Program-made: the position numbers and the translations under genes
In this document: positions 11,531 through 25,044 of the stretch, piece after piece
How the letters are laid out: each line of letters begins with the position of its first letter
How positions within the stretch are numbered: the stretch's first letter is position 1
Assembly: GCA_027924585.1 (NCBI GenBank)
Contig: BSBM01000068.1
Span: 9,689,001-9,753,000 of the forward strand
DNA length: 64,000 bases
Direction: 5' to 3'
Origin: Larix kaempferi
Taxonomy: Eukaryota; Streptophyta; Pinopsida; Pinales; Pinaceae
Notes under the pieces: generated by a model
Told to the model about the DNA's origin: nothing
Databases searched by the model: none
What the model saw: only the letters and a program-made list of their open reading frames with translations

Positions 11531-13300
11531 CCATTGTGATACTCATTGGAAGAGATCACCATGATTTATTTAGGATGGACATATTGTGTGTGGAACATAG
11601 TGATTGGCTATACGATGGTATAGAACTAATGAGTAGTGATTCGTGAACAACAAGAGATTATGATTTGATTAATAGTGGGTCCTCTTAATTACCTAAACTC
11701 AAGTATTAGTGTTTGTGGAATGTAATTGTAAGAACTTAATAAATAAAATATTAAAATAAAATAAAATTAACGTTATTTCCCTCTTAGTCAATTTTGTGGG
11801 TGTATTTGGTCCCATGGAAGTAGTTTCCAAGGTGGAAATTTGACCTTATTCATTTTGTTACTTGAATAAATAATTTAACCATAAATACTCGGTAAAGTGG
11901 TTGAGTGATATATAATCGCTTAACTAATTTGAGCAATTGTCAACATTATATATATTGATTGCGTTGAGCCATTAGTGACTATGATTAATTAACAATTCAT
12001 AATGCATATGAATTTGGCCAAATAAATTTTGTGTAGCTTGTAAGTATGTGGTTGTGAAAGAAATGTGAGGCATAGAGATCTCCTTATGTGAATGTAACTT
12101 AATTCCATTTTAGCTTAGATGATGGACATGGGATGCATGAAGCATTGATTTTGAGTTCGTGTTAACTAAAAAGAATGTGTATTTAGATACTCGTTAAATG
12201 AGAAATTGAACAGGGGTAGTCAATGGTCCTAGCAAAAGATTGTAAGCTTATGAAAGGAAAACTAAAGTCTCCTTTGCATTTTGATAAAGCTGAAGCTTAG
12301 CTTCCAGCTAGAAATACCTCTTGTGATAGCTTGAAACTTGTTTGAATAAAAAGGATCATAATCTTGTAGAGTTTATTGTTTCATAGATTGCTTGAACGTC
12401 TGAAAGTGGGTTGATTTATTGTTGATAACCTATTCATGTATACATGCAAATTATCCTAGATAAGAATCTTGCAAATTGATATTTATGTATTAAAACCTTC
12501 TAATCAATTCATTAATGTATTGGTTCTCAAGTAAGAGAAGCAAATAACACCGTGTTGACGGGTCGAAATGACCTAGGGTCAATAGTAGGGGTTCTCCCCA
12601 ATAAGAAGTCCCAAATAGACCTCAAGCCATTTGGAATAGGGAACCCATCCAGATTCTGGCCAAGCAACCATTCCTTATTAGGTTTCACTGGTTGTGGCTC
12701 AGTTCGCCATTTAGGGTTTTATAATTAAGAGGTGAAATGAAAGATAATCTAAAATAAATCCAGTACCTAACTAAACTAAAATATCCCAAGTGGGAGTGGA
12801 AGTAAAAGGATGGGCAGTGAAATAACAATTGGACATCCACATTCAGAATTTAGATAGTTGTTTCAAGAAACAAATAAACAATTGACATAATGAGAGCATA
12901 AATATTAGAATAGTCTTGATATTTATATCGTTTTGATTTCACTATCCATGGAAAGAAAAAGAATAGAAATAAAATATGAAATAAGAAACAAAGAGTTGTA
13001 GGAATATTCCATTCATAAATCCGAAACAGTCTTACTCCATAACTCTTCCCAACTTCCAAACTAAGCCAGGGTAAATGAAGAGACCCTAGAGCTAAATTAA
13101 TTCATATTCAAATTAACCACTTTTACTGGGACTCTTGAATATATTATTCTTTTATTGAAAAATGATTATTTATTTAATAAAAAGAAATAATTAGAAAAAA
13201 AGGGAGGTGACACATGGGGTTATGAATATTAAAGAAATTGGGAATAAAATAAATAAGAAAAATAGATAATTTTGCATGAAGGGAGTGAGGTGTCTAGCCT
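11531..13300. other. gene-free spacer
   Basis: Unique-looking AT-rich sequence; the short frames are motif-free. No RNA gene or paired repeat recognised. Confidence 0.4.
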
Positions 13301-13309
13301 CACTAGGTC

Positions 13310-13317
13310 TATAAATA
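13310..13317 (+). promoter_or_regulatory. possible TATA box of an LTR-like promoter
   Basis: TATAAATA followed by a GC-richer leader, as in plant LTRs. No LTR boundaries or open frame downstream. Weak. Confidence 0.25.
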
Positions 13318-13399
13318 GAAGGGAGAATCCATGGTTTTGGGTGTGACCTACAGTGTAAGGAAATATTGTCAAAACTCTGCTAGAAAACAAGAGACTAAA

Positions 13400-14940
13400 C
13401 TGGAACAATTAATGAGGTCTACAAGGAAGTTAGTAAAATCGATATGGATGCTTGTCAATGGATGGAAAGATCCATACTAAGAATATTTTGCATTCAAGGC
13501 TGGTTATGAGCCCACACAACTCATGGATCTTAGGGAAATAAGTTTTTTCCCTAAGTATGGCTAGGAGGAGATCGGTTGGCACTCAATAAGTTGGCTATGG
13601 AAATGGACTAGAGAAGATTGACAGTTATTTAGTTGTTGGGGGGGAATATCCATCAGGTAATATTTAATGGGCTCCATAGTAATTCATATTATTTTGGGTT
13701 GATTAATTGTTCTTGGTTCTTGTTCAAGAAAACTATAATTTTGCAATGATTCTCATAATTGTACTAATTTAGAAATTGTTATGGGAGAACTGTGTGCATG
13801 TACAAGCTTTGGTTGGTTGGAATTGGAGCATACCAGAAAATTGGGTTTCCAAAAGATGCATCAGAGAAAGAAAGGATTCCTAAGAAATTCTTGGCATGAA
13901 ATTGATGATAAATTGTATGGTTAAATATTGTATGCAAATTGTTTGATGAAATGTCAGTATGAGTTAAAGTTATTTTTTTGTTATATTTAGCTTGCTATGC
14001 TAACCCAATTAGTGTAGCAATGAGAATTAGCAATGTGCAAAATTGTTCATAACCAACAAGCTCATAAAACTGCCCAAAAGGGGTATGGTAAGTGAACTCT
14101 ATGGAAGAGAATTTGTATTTTGAATGAGGTGTTTTATTGCTAATATTATAAATAAGCTCTAAAAATAGAGAAGTTTACAATAAACTTACCTTACTCTTAA
14201 TGATTTATTTCCATGGAATATGAGGAGAATAAATTTGGGTTGTTATTTTTCTTGTATGGTTGTAATTAGAGTTTGTTTGCAAACTATTTGTTAAAAATTC
14301 CAAAATGGGAAATGTGGATGTTAAATGAGAAAAAAATTAGAATGAGAGGAAAATTACCCAAATAACTATGCAAATAATAGTTCTATAGGAGAAGACATTT
14401 CCTTAGATTACTCGCAATCTGGTCATATATTTCCTTAAGCAAATATAATTTTTGGGATGTATTCCAACTATTTGTAACTCCCAAATGAAAATTATTGTTT
14501 TTTCATATTTAATTGAAGTTAAGATTTATTTCTAATAGTAACCAGGTTGTAGGTTCATGTCTAGAAAAAAATATGGAAATGAGTTACAATATTTGATTGA
14601 GTTTGACCTTGAAATTTAGATTATGGCCAATATTTATGGTTTGTTGAGTTGAAATTAATAAAATGGGATTATCAGGTGATTTTTTTCGGTTTCATATCCA
14701 CTTATGGGGGTATCCGTACCATGAAAACCTAGAACGCCCTTTTTTATTCCAAAAAAATAGGTTTTTAGAATCGAATTCTATGATCTGGTCATTTTTGCAA
14801 AAATTGCATTCGCCCTGTGGGAATTGTAGTATTCCCTGGGTATGTGAAGAGGTTGATTAATCTGTGTTTTCAAAACTAATATGGGTAAAACACATGGCTG
14901 TAGTTTTGCATACTGTAAAACATTTTATTAATGCCTTATT
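13400..14940. other. gene-free spacer
   Basis: No supported gene. A short frame at 14663-14860 has no recognisable motif. One isolated KLFDEMS-like translation occurs near 13935. Confidence 0.4.
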
Positions 14941-14954
14941 GTGTTGTATTAGAT

Positions 14955-15180
14955 TGCCATCAACATGTTTGATCAAATGTCTTAATGAGTGGTATCTTGT
15001 ATGTGTGCAAATTGTTTGTCAAAACCCCTCATTGGTTTTGTATGTCTACAAACTAATTGAAAAAATGCATCAATGACTATAACTATCCATGCTTCCAAAG
15101 TGTTTGTAAAAATGCCCTAATGAATTTTAAGTTTTTTCCATCAAAGTGTTTGTAGAAATGTCTCAATGAATATTCGTTGT
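14955..15180 (+). repeat. degenerate ~45-bp repeats with PPR-like reading
   Basis: About five units spaced 41-51 bases apart, each with a core like 'aaagtgtttgtaaaaatgcc…aatga'. Translated, the cores read KVFVKMP, KVFVEMSQ, KLIEKMHQ and KLFVKTPH, reminiscent of the K-x-F-D-K-M-P step of plant PPR proteins. The spacing is far too short for true PPR repeats, so this is either coincidence or a collapsed fragment. Confidence 0.3.
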
Positions 15181-15289
15181 AATTCTATTTATGGTTAAGT
15201 TAAACCCCAAGTTCCTTGGCATTCTTGCTGGATGATGTGTTGGGAGGTTGTGTAATAGTGTTCTCTTTGTTATTCATTATGATATATTC

Positions 15290-17275
15290 CTCTCAACTTA
15301 TGAACAAAGCCTTGGTATTAAGGAAAAGTTGATCTCTTATTTCTTGTGCTAATTTCTTGTTATGAATTGAAGAAGTGTGTAAGTTTATTGATAAACTAGG
15401 CTTGATGGTATTAGAATTATCCTAAAGCCTTGTATGAATACAATTACATATGTTGGATTACTTAATTAAAAATAATAATAAAATTAAATTAAATAATTTG
15501 TATTTTCAGTCTTAATGTCTAACCGGGTCTTGGCTTATGTATGCCATCAGGTAGTTGGTAAGGTGGGACCTTACATATGGTATCAAAGACAACTACAAAA
15601 CCAGGGCCTAATAGACCTATGTGCTTGTTGGAGTTGTCATTTTATTGTTTCTTGGGTATGCAAAATTCTGTGTATGTTGGTTTGGGTGCCTAAGGTTGCA
15701 TGCGATATGGATTATGTATTATTGTGTCTAGGTCATTAAGGAACATCCATAAAGAAGGAATGCTCTCTACCTTTTTTGTACTTTGGGTAATGTCTAGTGT
15801 GGGTATTTTAAAGACGTTAATGAGATTTTATAGTGAGTCTTTGACTCAATTTTTCTAATGTAAATTATAGACTAGATATTAAGAAAAGAACCATGATTGA
15901 AGAACTCTAACTTGTTTGATTACCTTGCCCTTTTAGGCTGATTTGGTCTAGCCTTGAAATAGAGCTCATGCTCTTATTTTCAACATGAATTAATTTTGTG
16001 TATGGGATGTTGTTAACATGGAAATGGGATCCATAGTTGTATATATTTAGTCATATGTGATAATATGGCTTATTTCTTGTGAGCTTCGATTGAGAATGCT
16101 TTTGTGAGTAGTTAATTCATCTTGATTAACCGTGTGGGAAGGTAATGATTGTTTTCAAAGGAGAATTTGGAATGAGAATGGATCTGCTATGAAACTTTGA
16201 AGTTGTGTTTGCTTGTTCCAAGATAGGGTAGAAGGTATGCTACGAAAATACATTCCTCGTGTAGTTTTGGTATAAACTAGAGCTTGTGAGTGACTTGTAT
16301 TTCAATGGAAAATGACAATGGTAAATCCTAATGATATGAATAAATAGTTGTCTTTAAGAGCTAAAATTTCATTAAACAAAGTCATGACTTAACATGGAGG
16401 AGTTTGTAGTATCTTTAATTAAGCTTATGAGTATGTAAGAAGCTTAGCATCGAGCAAAGATGGCAGTTGAATCATGATTGATTGTGTTCAAGCATAATAA
16501 TCTTGATGCTCTAAAAGTAAACCCTTCAGTTGGAATTTTGTTCCTGAGGGTGGAACTTTTTGACATGATATAGCAATTGACCTTGGGGTTATAGTCTCGA
16601 TGGCTTGATGAGGATGTCAATATAGGAATCGGGTTTTAAGAATTGGAATTTGGATCGCAAAATTCTATTGTGAGTACCTATTGGTTGAATGAGGATGGAC
16701 CTATTGTGCTTGACAAAATGGTCCTTTCTTGTGGAAACTTTTAGGTTTGGTATTTCCTAACATTGATGTGAGGTAGAAAGGGTGATACAAATGGGTATCC
16801 CTTGTATGGTTTGTGTTAAAATCCAAAACTTGAGATTGATTTGTTCCTTAATGGTCAACGATGGTTGACTAGAACCTAATGATTTGGTGTTTCCTTTTGC
16901 ATATGTTTTTCATGTTTTCATATTGTATAAGAAGCTTGACATTGCTTGGAAATGTCAGTATGTAAATGATTATGCATTAACATGTAATCCTGAGTCTTAA
17001 CTCTATCTTGAGTAGATTTTAGATAGAAATGGATGGCACCTGTAGGGTGTTGTCATTGTTTATTAAAGAGTGATGGTTGAAAATGGAATTTTTGGGTGTT
17101 TCTTGAGAAGATTTGAGTGTTCACATGAGTTGAATATACGAATTATGTTTTTCCTTGGGTGACATGAAGTAGCGAGGATGTTATGTATTTATACATTTTT
17201 CTCATTGAAGCAAAAATGGTATAATGGAGGAAATATGTTGAATGGTTGTGGAAACCATATGAAGGAAAGTGTATT
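15290..17275 (+). mobile_element. gypsy-like LTR retrotransposon fragment (copy B)
   Basis: Collinear with copy A (8033-11530) but without the 1.26-kb inverted-repeat insertion and without the 235-bp duplication. It contains an LTR 3' part (15290-15575), a primer-binding site and about 1.7 kb of leader. No gag or pol follows; similarity to copy A stops near 17270. It is useful as the empty-site reference for the insertion in copy A. Confidence 0.65.
15578..15589 (+). promoter_or_regulatory. primer-binding site, copy B
   Basis: TGGTATCAAAGA, two bases after the LTR end …TTACA; decayed initiator-Met-tRNA type site matching the position of the one at 8331. Confidence 0.65.
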
Positions 17276-18571
17276 TGTTGGCATTGCACCACAAGACAAT
17301 GAAGAGAATGTGGCCTAATATTTGATGTAATGCATGCAAATAAAAATAAAGTTGGTGAGACCATATCGAGATGGAGTATACATACCAAATTGGTGACATG
17401 GTTGTAATGGGTCATGTTTTTAAAAAAATGAAAAAACATAATGATTATATTATCTACATAAATGATATCTTGCTAGTATTGTCATTGAGTAATAGTAGAT
17501 CCGATACAAGTCACAAAAATCAAACTGAAGAGAGGTGAACCGAGGATATGGAAGATGACAGAAGCTAACCATGAGCAGGTTATGGGGACTTTCATTCCTA
17601 TAGTTAGCCATATGAACGAACTATAAGCCACATTTTGAGGTTTTGGTCCACTAATATATTTTGCAATGATTTAATGTAATGTTTGAATGCATTTATTGAT
17701 ATCTTAATCATATGTGTGTTTCAAATTTGACCAATAAACACTCATTAAGAACTTACATCTCATTATTTCCCCTACACAATCTCCCTCAAGTTGGATTTCA
17801 GGTGTAATTACTCGTGTGGGCTCACTTATTACTGTGATTTTAAGTGAATTTGAATGTTTTTTGTGTCATTTTGTGCTCAACATTTCTCATAATTAAGTAC
17901 TCTTTATTTTAGGCTCACATTGTATTAGTGAATTTGAATCTTCCTAAGCTTATCCATGGGGTAATAACACTATAATATACCAAGCCACTAGTTTGGATAT
18001 GTATTATTCAGTAAAATTGTGTTTGTGTTAGTCAAGTATATTTGGCATGCTTGATGTTAATATGTGCTTAAGGAAATCATTTATAATAGTGTATTATCCC
18101 TAGTGACAAATCTTTGATGATGGAAATGCATTATACTATAACTTAATGTAAACCAAGTTTACTATATATAAAATACAATGGAATGCTTTAAATTGATTGT
18201 GATGCATTAGGTTTTATCATCACCACTTGTGATTTGGCTATTTGAAAATTAGTTAAGGTCAATAATCTTCATTTTCAATGTTTGGAGAGGACATCATGGA
18301 ATGAATACATAAGGTGTTTGTATAATTAAATTGGTATCTTAAGTGAGATATAAATTTCCAGTAATGTATGTGGAACAATAATAATTAATCTTGATGATGA
18401 TATGCTTAATGTCATTAAAAACCCATAAATCCCATAAAAAAATCACAAGTCAATATAGATTATGAAAAATAAGTGCATATATAACAATCAAATAGTACAA
18501 ATCAAAGAATCACACTATAGATAAGCAAATAACATGGGAATCAAGCTATAAGAAGGCATTGCAATTCTAGA
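17276..18571. other. gene-free spacer
   Basis: AT-rich; the minus-strand frame at 17143-17439 overlaps the end of copy B and has no motif. Nothing supported. Confidence 0.4.
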
Positions 18572-21060
18572 TCATATGCTACCAGCACCATGACCATCTC
18601 CACAACCACCCTCACCTGCACCAGGTCCCCCATCATTGGTAGGAGCATTAACATGACTATCACTCCCAAGAAAATCATCCATAATCCTCTATGAAATTAA
18701 AAATTAAAATGAAGTTAGATCAATCTTATTACAAAATTTGTGGTAACAATATATTCAAATTTTAGATAAATGAATCAAGTTACCTCCATTGAGACAAATT
18801 TAAAATGTATACATGGTATTTGAGTCTGCACACCCATGTTACTCATGCCCTACTCAACATGAATTTCCACGACAATGCCCTAGAAAGATGAGACCAGTTG
18901 ATTATTAAAAAACAAGATTATCATTCAAAATTAAATGAACATTTCAATTTCAAACTTTATACAACTATTTGTATCAATTCACACATATGCGAAAAATATT
19001 GGGATCATCAATGGGCCCTCATCAAGATGTAGAACACTTGCATTTCACTCATGCTCACATATCATTGGAATATTGATAGCCCCCTATACCCGTACCTTTG
19101 TGTGATGACATTAAATGTAAACACTCACAGTAGTAAATATGTAATATAATCATTGTTTAAAAATTTAATGTATAACTTGGTTTCAATTGAATTGGTTCGT
19201 AAGTTGGACCTCATCAATTGAGGGTTGAATTGGAGTAACTATCTCCATAGCAAGAACTATGTTTGGATATTTAGGATTAGATTCAAGTTCAACACATTTT
19301 ACAATACACTTGCCTTTACTATGTATAGTCTGAATGGGGGACATGTGAAGAAAGTTAAGATCAAATAACGAATTGTAAATATATAAGCACATGCACAATT
19401 TATAACAATTCAAATGTTTAAAATTCAACCATATACTAATTGGATCTTCTCCAACTATCGTGTGTGGATGAGAAACCATGGGACTACTCAAGTCAGTGCC
19501 ATCCAATACTGAAAACATCTGCATGTTATAAAAACAAAAGAAGATTACTTAATGCATTTATTCTACATGTATTCCCATTATCAATTGATGACTAATAAAT
19601 ATTATTTTAAGCACACATAATTGCACAAAACAATATCTTGCCTCTAGGATGTGGCTTGTATCTCTCATATAATTGACTATATGCATCTTAGCATTTACAA
19701 AATTCTATAGTAAATCCTCATGGGGAAGCATCCTAAGTACTTCATGGTCCACTGTATCAAATTAGGCTTAGTAGAAAAAGGTGAAGGCCTAGATATCCCC
19801 CTAAATAAAGTCATTGAAACACTATCCAATGTAGTGTGCATGGTGTCTACCGTCTCATTCCTTGCATCAACTCCAATAATGGGTGGCTATTCTAACTCCT
19901 AGGGTAAAATGATACTCCTTCTAGGAAATGGTATCAACCTCACAGGACATGATATGGTAGTAGGTTCACTAAGAGACCCATGATGATCATAACTAAATCC
20001 CCTACTAGGACAAAAAATTTGTGATGGTGCATTAACATATTTGGGATCCATGTGAAATACAAGCTCAACACATATATGTGTTGCAAAATACAATGTGACT
20101 TTATCATTATGGGGGAACATGTAAGATAAATCTATTATAAACATAGGGTGTTGCAACCTTGAGCTTAAACTCTTGTAGTTTAACTGGTTTCCCCTTTGCA
20201 CAGTTAGGCCTGGGATATCAAATAGATCAACCCTCACATCATGCCCCATCATTATGGATTTAAACCCATTTATGTTTCCCCAACACCTTATGCCTCCTCT
20301 TCATAATAACACTCTATGAGAGGGTATTATATGGTTCCACCCTCTGATATAGTCTCATCAACTGCTAAACACTACCAAGCATCATCAACATTGATTGTTT
20401 AGTGGGGATATCAACCCTAATGCCTTTGATTTCCTTATGCAACCAATTGTATCAGTCAAATAGATATTTTAGGGAAATCTATGTTACGTCATTCTCATAC
20501 GTCAAGGGAAAAACAAGATGACCTCATCCACTAGGGACCTATTAAGGTTAGACAAAAAAAATGTACAATAAAATATGTGTTTGCTCATGAAAGCAAACTT
20601 TAAAAATTAAAAATATTCATAACTAAACAAGAATTTCCAAAAAATACCAATGTCCTATACCTCTTCAACTCAAACTTTCAAAATTAAATATATTCATAAC
20701 TAAACAAGAATTTCCACAAAATACCAGTGTCCTAGACCTCTTCACTCTCATATGATATATAGGTAGCTTGGGATGGAACCACATCATTTCCTGCTCAACT
20801 ACTATTGGACGGTATACCCTCAGGAATGGATGTTGGGGTCCTTGTAAAATTAGAAACATATATTATTCATGGTTGTTATAAAATTTCACTTATACAACTC
20901 AATCAAAAAAAAATTATTTGTAACTCATACAAGTCCTCTTATGGGTCAGACGATGCATATCCCTAGATGATCTATGAGTAGGAACTCAAGATTACATAGA
21001 GATTTTTTTTATCGCCTAGAGAAGCCCCCATTGCGTAGAAGAGGAATATGCACTAGAGAA
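18572..21060 (-). pseudogene. unrecognised decayed multi-exon coding region
   Basis: I do not recognise the product. On the minus strand a long frame at about 20465-19700 stays readable across several stops: at 20252-19899 it runs 117 codons, including RLQHPMFIIDLSYMFPHNDK, and continues in the same frame after two TAG codons. Downstream, three short exons fit together: 19083-18985, 18879-18784 and 18688-18572. They are separated by GT…AG introns of 105 and 95 bases, with exon lengths of 99 and 96 (both multiples of three), and they end in a Gly-rich tail and a stop. Two in-frame stops break them. Another candidate exon begins near 20832 after an AG acceptor. No known transposase, polymerase or plant domain was recognised. 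It could be a dead host gene, a captured gene or a DNA-transposon ORF. Confidence 0.45.
20600..20735. repeat. 77-bp tandem duplication
   Basis: The phrase 'attcataactaaacaag' recurs at 20615 and 20692, and the surrounding 70-odd bases match with a few differences. It lies inside the minus-strand pseudogene region and interrupts its reading. Confidence 0.75.
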
Positions 21061-24000
21061 CCATAAAAAATAGATAGCTCTCAAATATTTAGCTAAAGAA
21101 GTAATTAAGACGTCAAATTAGAAATCAAAACTAACATTTGATTTACGAGCATAATAAAACTCAAGCTTTAGAAGAACAACAAATTATCAAAATTATATGT
21201 GAGGAAACATAAAAAAAATGTTTGATCAAGGGATAGATTCGATTGATATTCAAAGGGATCTATGAGTGCAATTCATAAGAGGGATTTTAATGCTTGGCCA
21301 GGTTAAATTTTGGAATGGTTGGTTAGTATCTAGAGTTAGCATAGGTTAGTATAAGGCTCATTTTGGATCCCTAGGAGAGATTTCCTTTTCTAATGTATGA
21401 TTGGATTTGCATCGCAAGTGGGTTATAAGGACAGTATGTTCCTTGCATTGTTAAAACGTATCATAGTTGTGATTTATTTTTTGAGAGAAGTGTCATTTCA
21501 TGTGAACAATGGTGGTAAACAAGTTGATTGTTGGGTTTGCTTGAATAGTGGTCATGGGTAGTGAACTTTGGGTTCACTACCCTCTCCACTTGGTAACACA
21601 TGAGTAGTAATGTTACCTTTTCAATGTATTAACTACCTTATGGACACCCTAAGATAGCTCCATAAAACAACTTTTTCCATTGATTTATTATGGAAAAAGT
21701 GACAACCCTCATCACATAAACTTCTTACCCAATCAAGGATTTTCTTATAATGTCATCACATTGAGATCCAATGGGAAGAAATGAAAACTATTATAGGCTA
21801 GTAAACACATCAACATAGATGAGTAACATGGTTGGACTTACTTATCCATGTGAGAAAATAGCCTCAGAATTGCCTTTGTCATTCATGTTTTCTTCACTTC
21901 CCTAGAATATCTCATCAAGAAGGTCAGTGATTTTTTCTTGCACAACACCTAGAAGTAGAAAATAAATATTCATTTGGTTATGCCACTTATGCCTCTAGGA
22001 ATTTGGGCAAACAATTTCATGTGGAAAGTACCATGCTACCATTAGTTGTTGAAATTGAGCTTCTTGACCTTTGTTGATCACTATTAATCATCATATTGTC
22101 CACAACAATCTCTAATGCAATGCACCTCATAATCATGGATACGATCATTTGAGACATAAAATCAATTAGCCTAGATAGAGAGTTCTCTTGGATTAGAGAT
22201 TATATCTAATAATGAAACCCTTTAGTTGCTAAGGCTCATCCTTTCGAAGATTGTTGACATTGAGTGCATTCCTAGCAAAGAATGAAGCCTTACATTTTTG
22301 TTTTCACAAAAAACCAAAGTTATTGGTTTTCAACTTAGATGATTGTTACATAGTTATTGGAAAGAGGAATATTGAAACACAACCCATGAAGAAGGATGAG
22401 AAATGGTTTGTGGACTAACTTGATGGATAAATTCTTTTATTATTAACAATAGGAAAAATCCATTTGCTCCATGTGATCCTAGTATATTATAGTTTTGGGA
22501 CTAGATGTCCCTTGGACCCTTATCAATATCTAAATAAATTATTGGTGAAGACTTTAATCAAGGTGGATATATAGGGATGGTGGTTGTTGTGCCACACTTT
22601 GTGGGGCACCCCTTTTTCTGACAATTTTTTTCTTTTTCAAGCATGATGCTAGCCAGAAAATATTGAGGCCTATCTTTGTTTCTCTTGGGCCTCCCCTTTT
22701 AGAGAACAAATGATGTGTGATGATAATAATATGCCAATGATGTGATTCTATGTCAATTCCAAGCCAGCGATGATGATGTAATGATGCACTAGATATTTAT
22801 ATGGTTTAGTTGATTTAGTAGATCCTTGTTTTACTTATGTACCATTGAACCTGGATAATTTTTAGGTTTCTTGCAAGGACATGCACCCCCTTCTATGGAT
22901 CCATATTTGACTCATATTCCCATCCATTTCACTCCATTGAATATGGTTTGCACCCTTTGTCTGAGATTGATGAGTTTGATCCCTTGATTTACCCTTTGTG
23001 ACCCCGTCACCATGAAGGCCTCCATGTTCTCCCCTCGTGTCTCGGCTTTGATGTGCACAAAAAAATTCTCTAAATCCTTATGTCTTTCTTCTTAGAAATA
23101 TGCTTGATTGACTATGATTTCCTAAGAGAATTGGCTTCAATCTGAAGTCTTACGTTTTTTGGTTAGTTACCCCTCATGTTGGACTATGAACCTAGGATTA
23201 CCACCATCTGACCTCGTTGATCCCTTTCTACTTGTAGACCATTATGGATTGGGTGTGATCTAAGGCTGGCATAGTTTCCAGAAGTTTTCTCCCTAGAATT
23301 GAAACAAGTTCCCCCATCCTTGAAATCAATTAATGGTTGGAAGGGTATGTACTCCTTGAAATAAGAGGTAAATCTTATTTGCTTTAAACAAGCATTACTA
23401 CGAAAAATCCGTAGGGGCTATGGATGGTTGCTAGTAGTGGAGCTAAGGTCGCATCATCACTGGTGCCCAGAAGGCATCCAGGGCTAGTACCTTTCAGCCA
23501 TTAGCCAACTAGAAGACTAGAAAAGAAAAAGTATCAAAGTGAATTATCCAAAAAATTACAGTGAAAGGAAAAAATGAAATTGCATGTGAACAAAGGAGGG
23601 CTTGCTAAATTTGAAGGTGTATTATCTTCTAGCACATCATCCATTTGTTTGGCACATGATCCCTAATTTTGTCCTAAGTGGTGGAGATCACAGAGACCCC
23701 TTATTCCCAAAGCTTGAATCAACCTAGTCTCCTTAGACCATCAAAAGTTTCAATTTGAATAACCATGGTTGTCCATATAAATCACCCCATGGAAGAACTT
23801 GCCCTTGCAAGTACTTGAATATTATTTTAGGACCTTGTTAGTGTGTAAAGCTAGTTTCTCAAAAACTTGTTTGAAGATACTTCTGGTGTAGGTATATCAT
23901 CATGCGTGACTAGCTATATATTGAGTCAATTATAATGGTTTTGTATGTTATGTATATGTTCACATGGAAAAAAAAATTTGTTGGTCCATCGGGGACATTT

Positions 24001-24622
24001 ATCATTCTAGTAAATCATCTTTTAGATGCCATGAAAGAATTCCCTAGATAGTTGTAGTTTCTCAGTGCTTCAGAGCATGAGTGTTAGCCTTCTAGGGGTT
24101 GAAAAGGGGGTTTTCCATATCTACATATATACAAGGTATTTTTCAGATGTAAAATCATATTTGGATACTCATTTGGCCCTTTTATGAGGCAAGTGAATTC
24201 AAAATTATCATTATTTCCTCATACCATGGACTTCCAAAATGTAGTGGGCTTCTGCCTAGTATAACAGGGGAATATTTTCATGGACATGCATGGGAAGGTT
24301 ATAATGGATATTTTGAAGATGTAAAGGTATATTTGAGTACCCAATTCGCTTGTCTACTCATTCCAACCTTTGCATGTCACTTCGTACATTTAGTTTTTCC
24401 AAATCTTACAGGGGATCCTCTGCGGTGTCAATAAACAAGTTGACAAAATGATGAATATGCATGGAGATGAAATATCCTCAAACATGAAAAAAAATTGGGT
24501 TATTTGGGCTATTAGAAGAGCTACCAAATTAGAACAACTCTCTCATTTCCCAACAATGTCCAGCTTGTCAGTTATCCAGCATGCAGGGGTTTCATAGTTA
24601 AAAATCAGGCTTAATATGGATT
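21061..24622. other. gene-free spacer with one perfect hairpin
   Basis: No open frame of note in 3.5 kb. A perfect 11-base inverted repeat (GGGTAGTGAAC, 5-base loop, GTTCACTACCC) lies at 21556-21582. The LINE insertion site is at the right edge. Confidence 0.5.
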
Positions 24623-24638
24623 AATTAAGTGCACACTT
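24623..24638 (+). repeat. LINE 5' target-site duplication
   Basis: AATTAAGTGCACACTT, identical to 30104-30119 on the other side of the element. Confidence 0.92.
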
Positions 24639-25044
24639 GGCTGGATGTGGATTGAGAGGAGTTTGTGTAAACCGTCAATTAGATTAGCAATCGATGGTTG
24701 ATTCCTTGATGCAGAGATTCGCTATAAGAAGTTGATGTTCAGGTTTTCTGTCTCCTGAGTGTGGATGTGGAGCACAGTCATATAAACTGTTGGATCTGCG
24801 CTTTAAGACCAGATCGTGATGTGGGTGATCGATGAAGGGATGAAATGCTCAAAGACTTGAGACATCGCTCTCCATGGATGAGTGAAAGTCGGTGGGAAAT
24901 TCTCTCTGTCTATTACTAGATACGTCCATCCTGTCATCAATTGATAATGCTCCCAATCATCAATTGATAGTACGTTGTGTGAGTGCTACAAGAATTGCTA
25001 AGACGCGTGCTACCAGAATTAAGCTACATGAATTGCAGTGACAG

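Noticed and set aside
19720-19902. Plus-strand 60-codon frame
   Set aside because: Opposite the better supported minus-strand coding stretch; no motif of its own.
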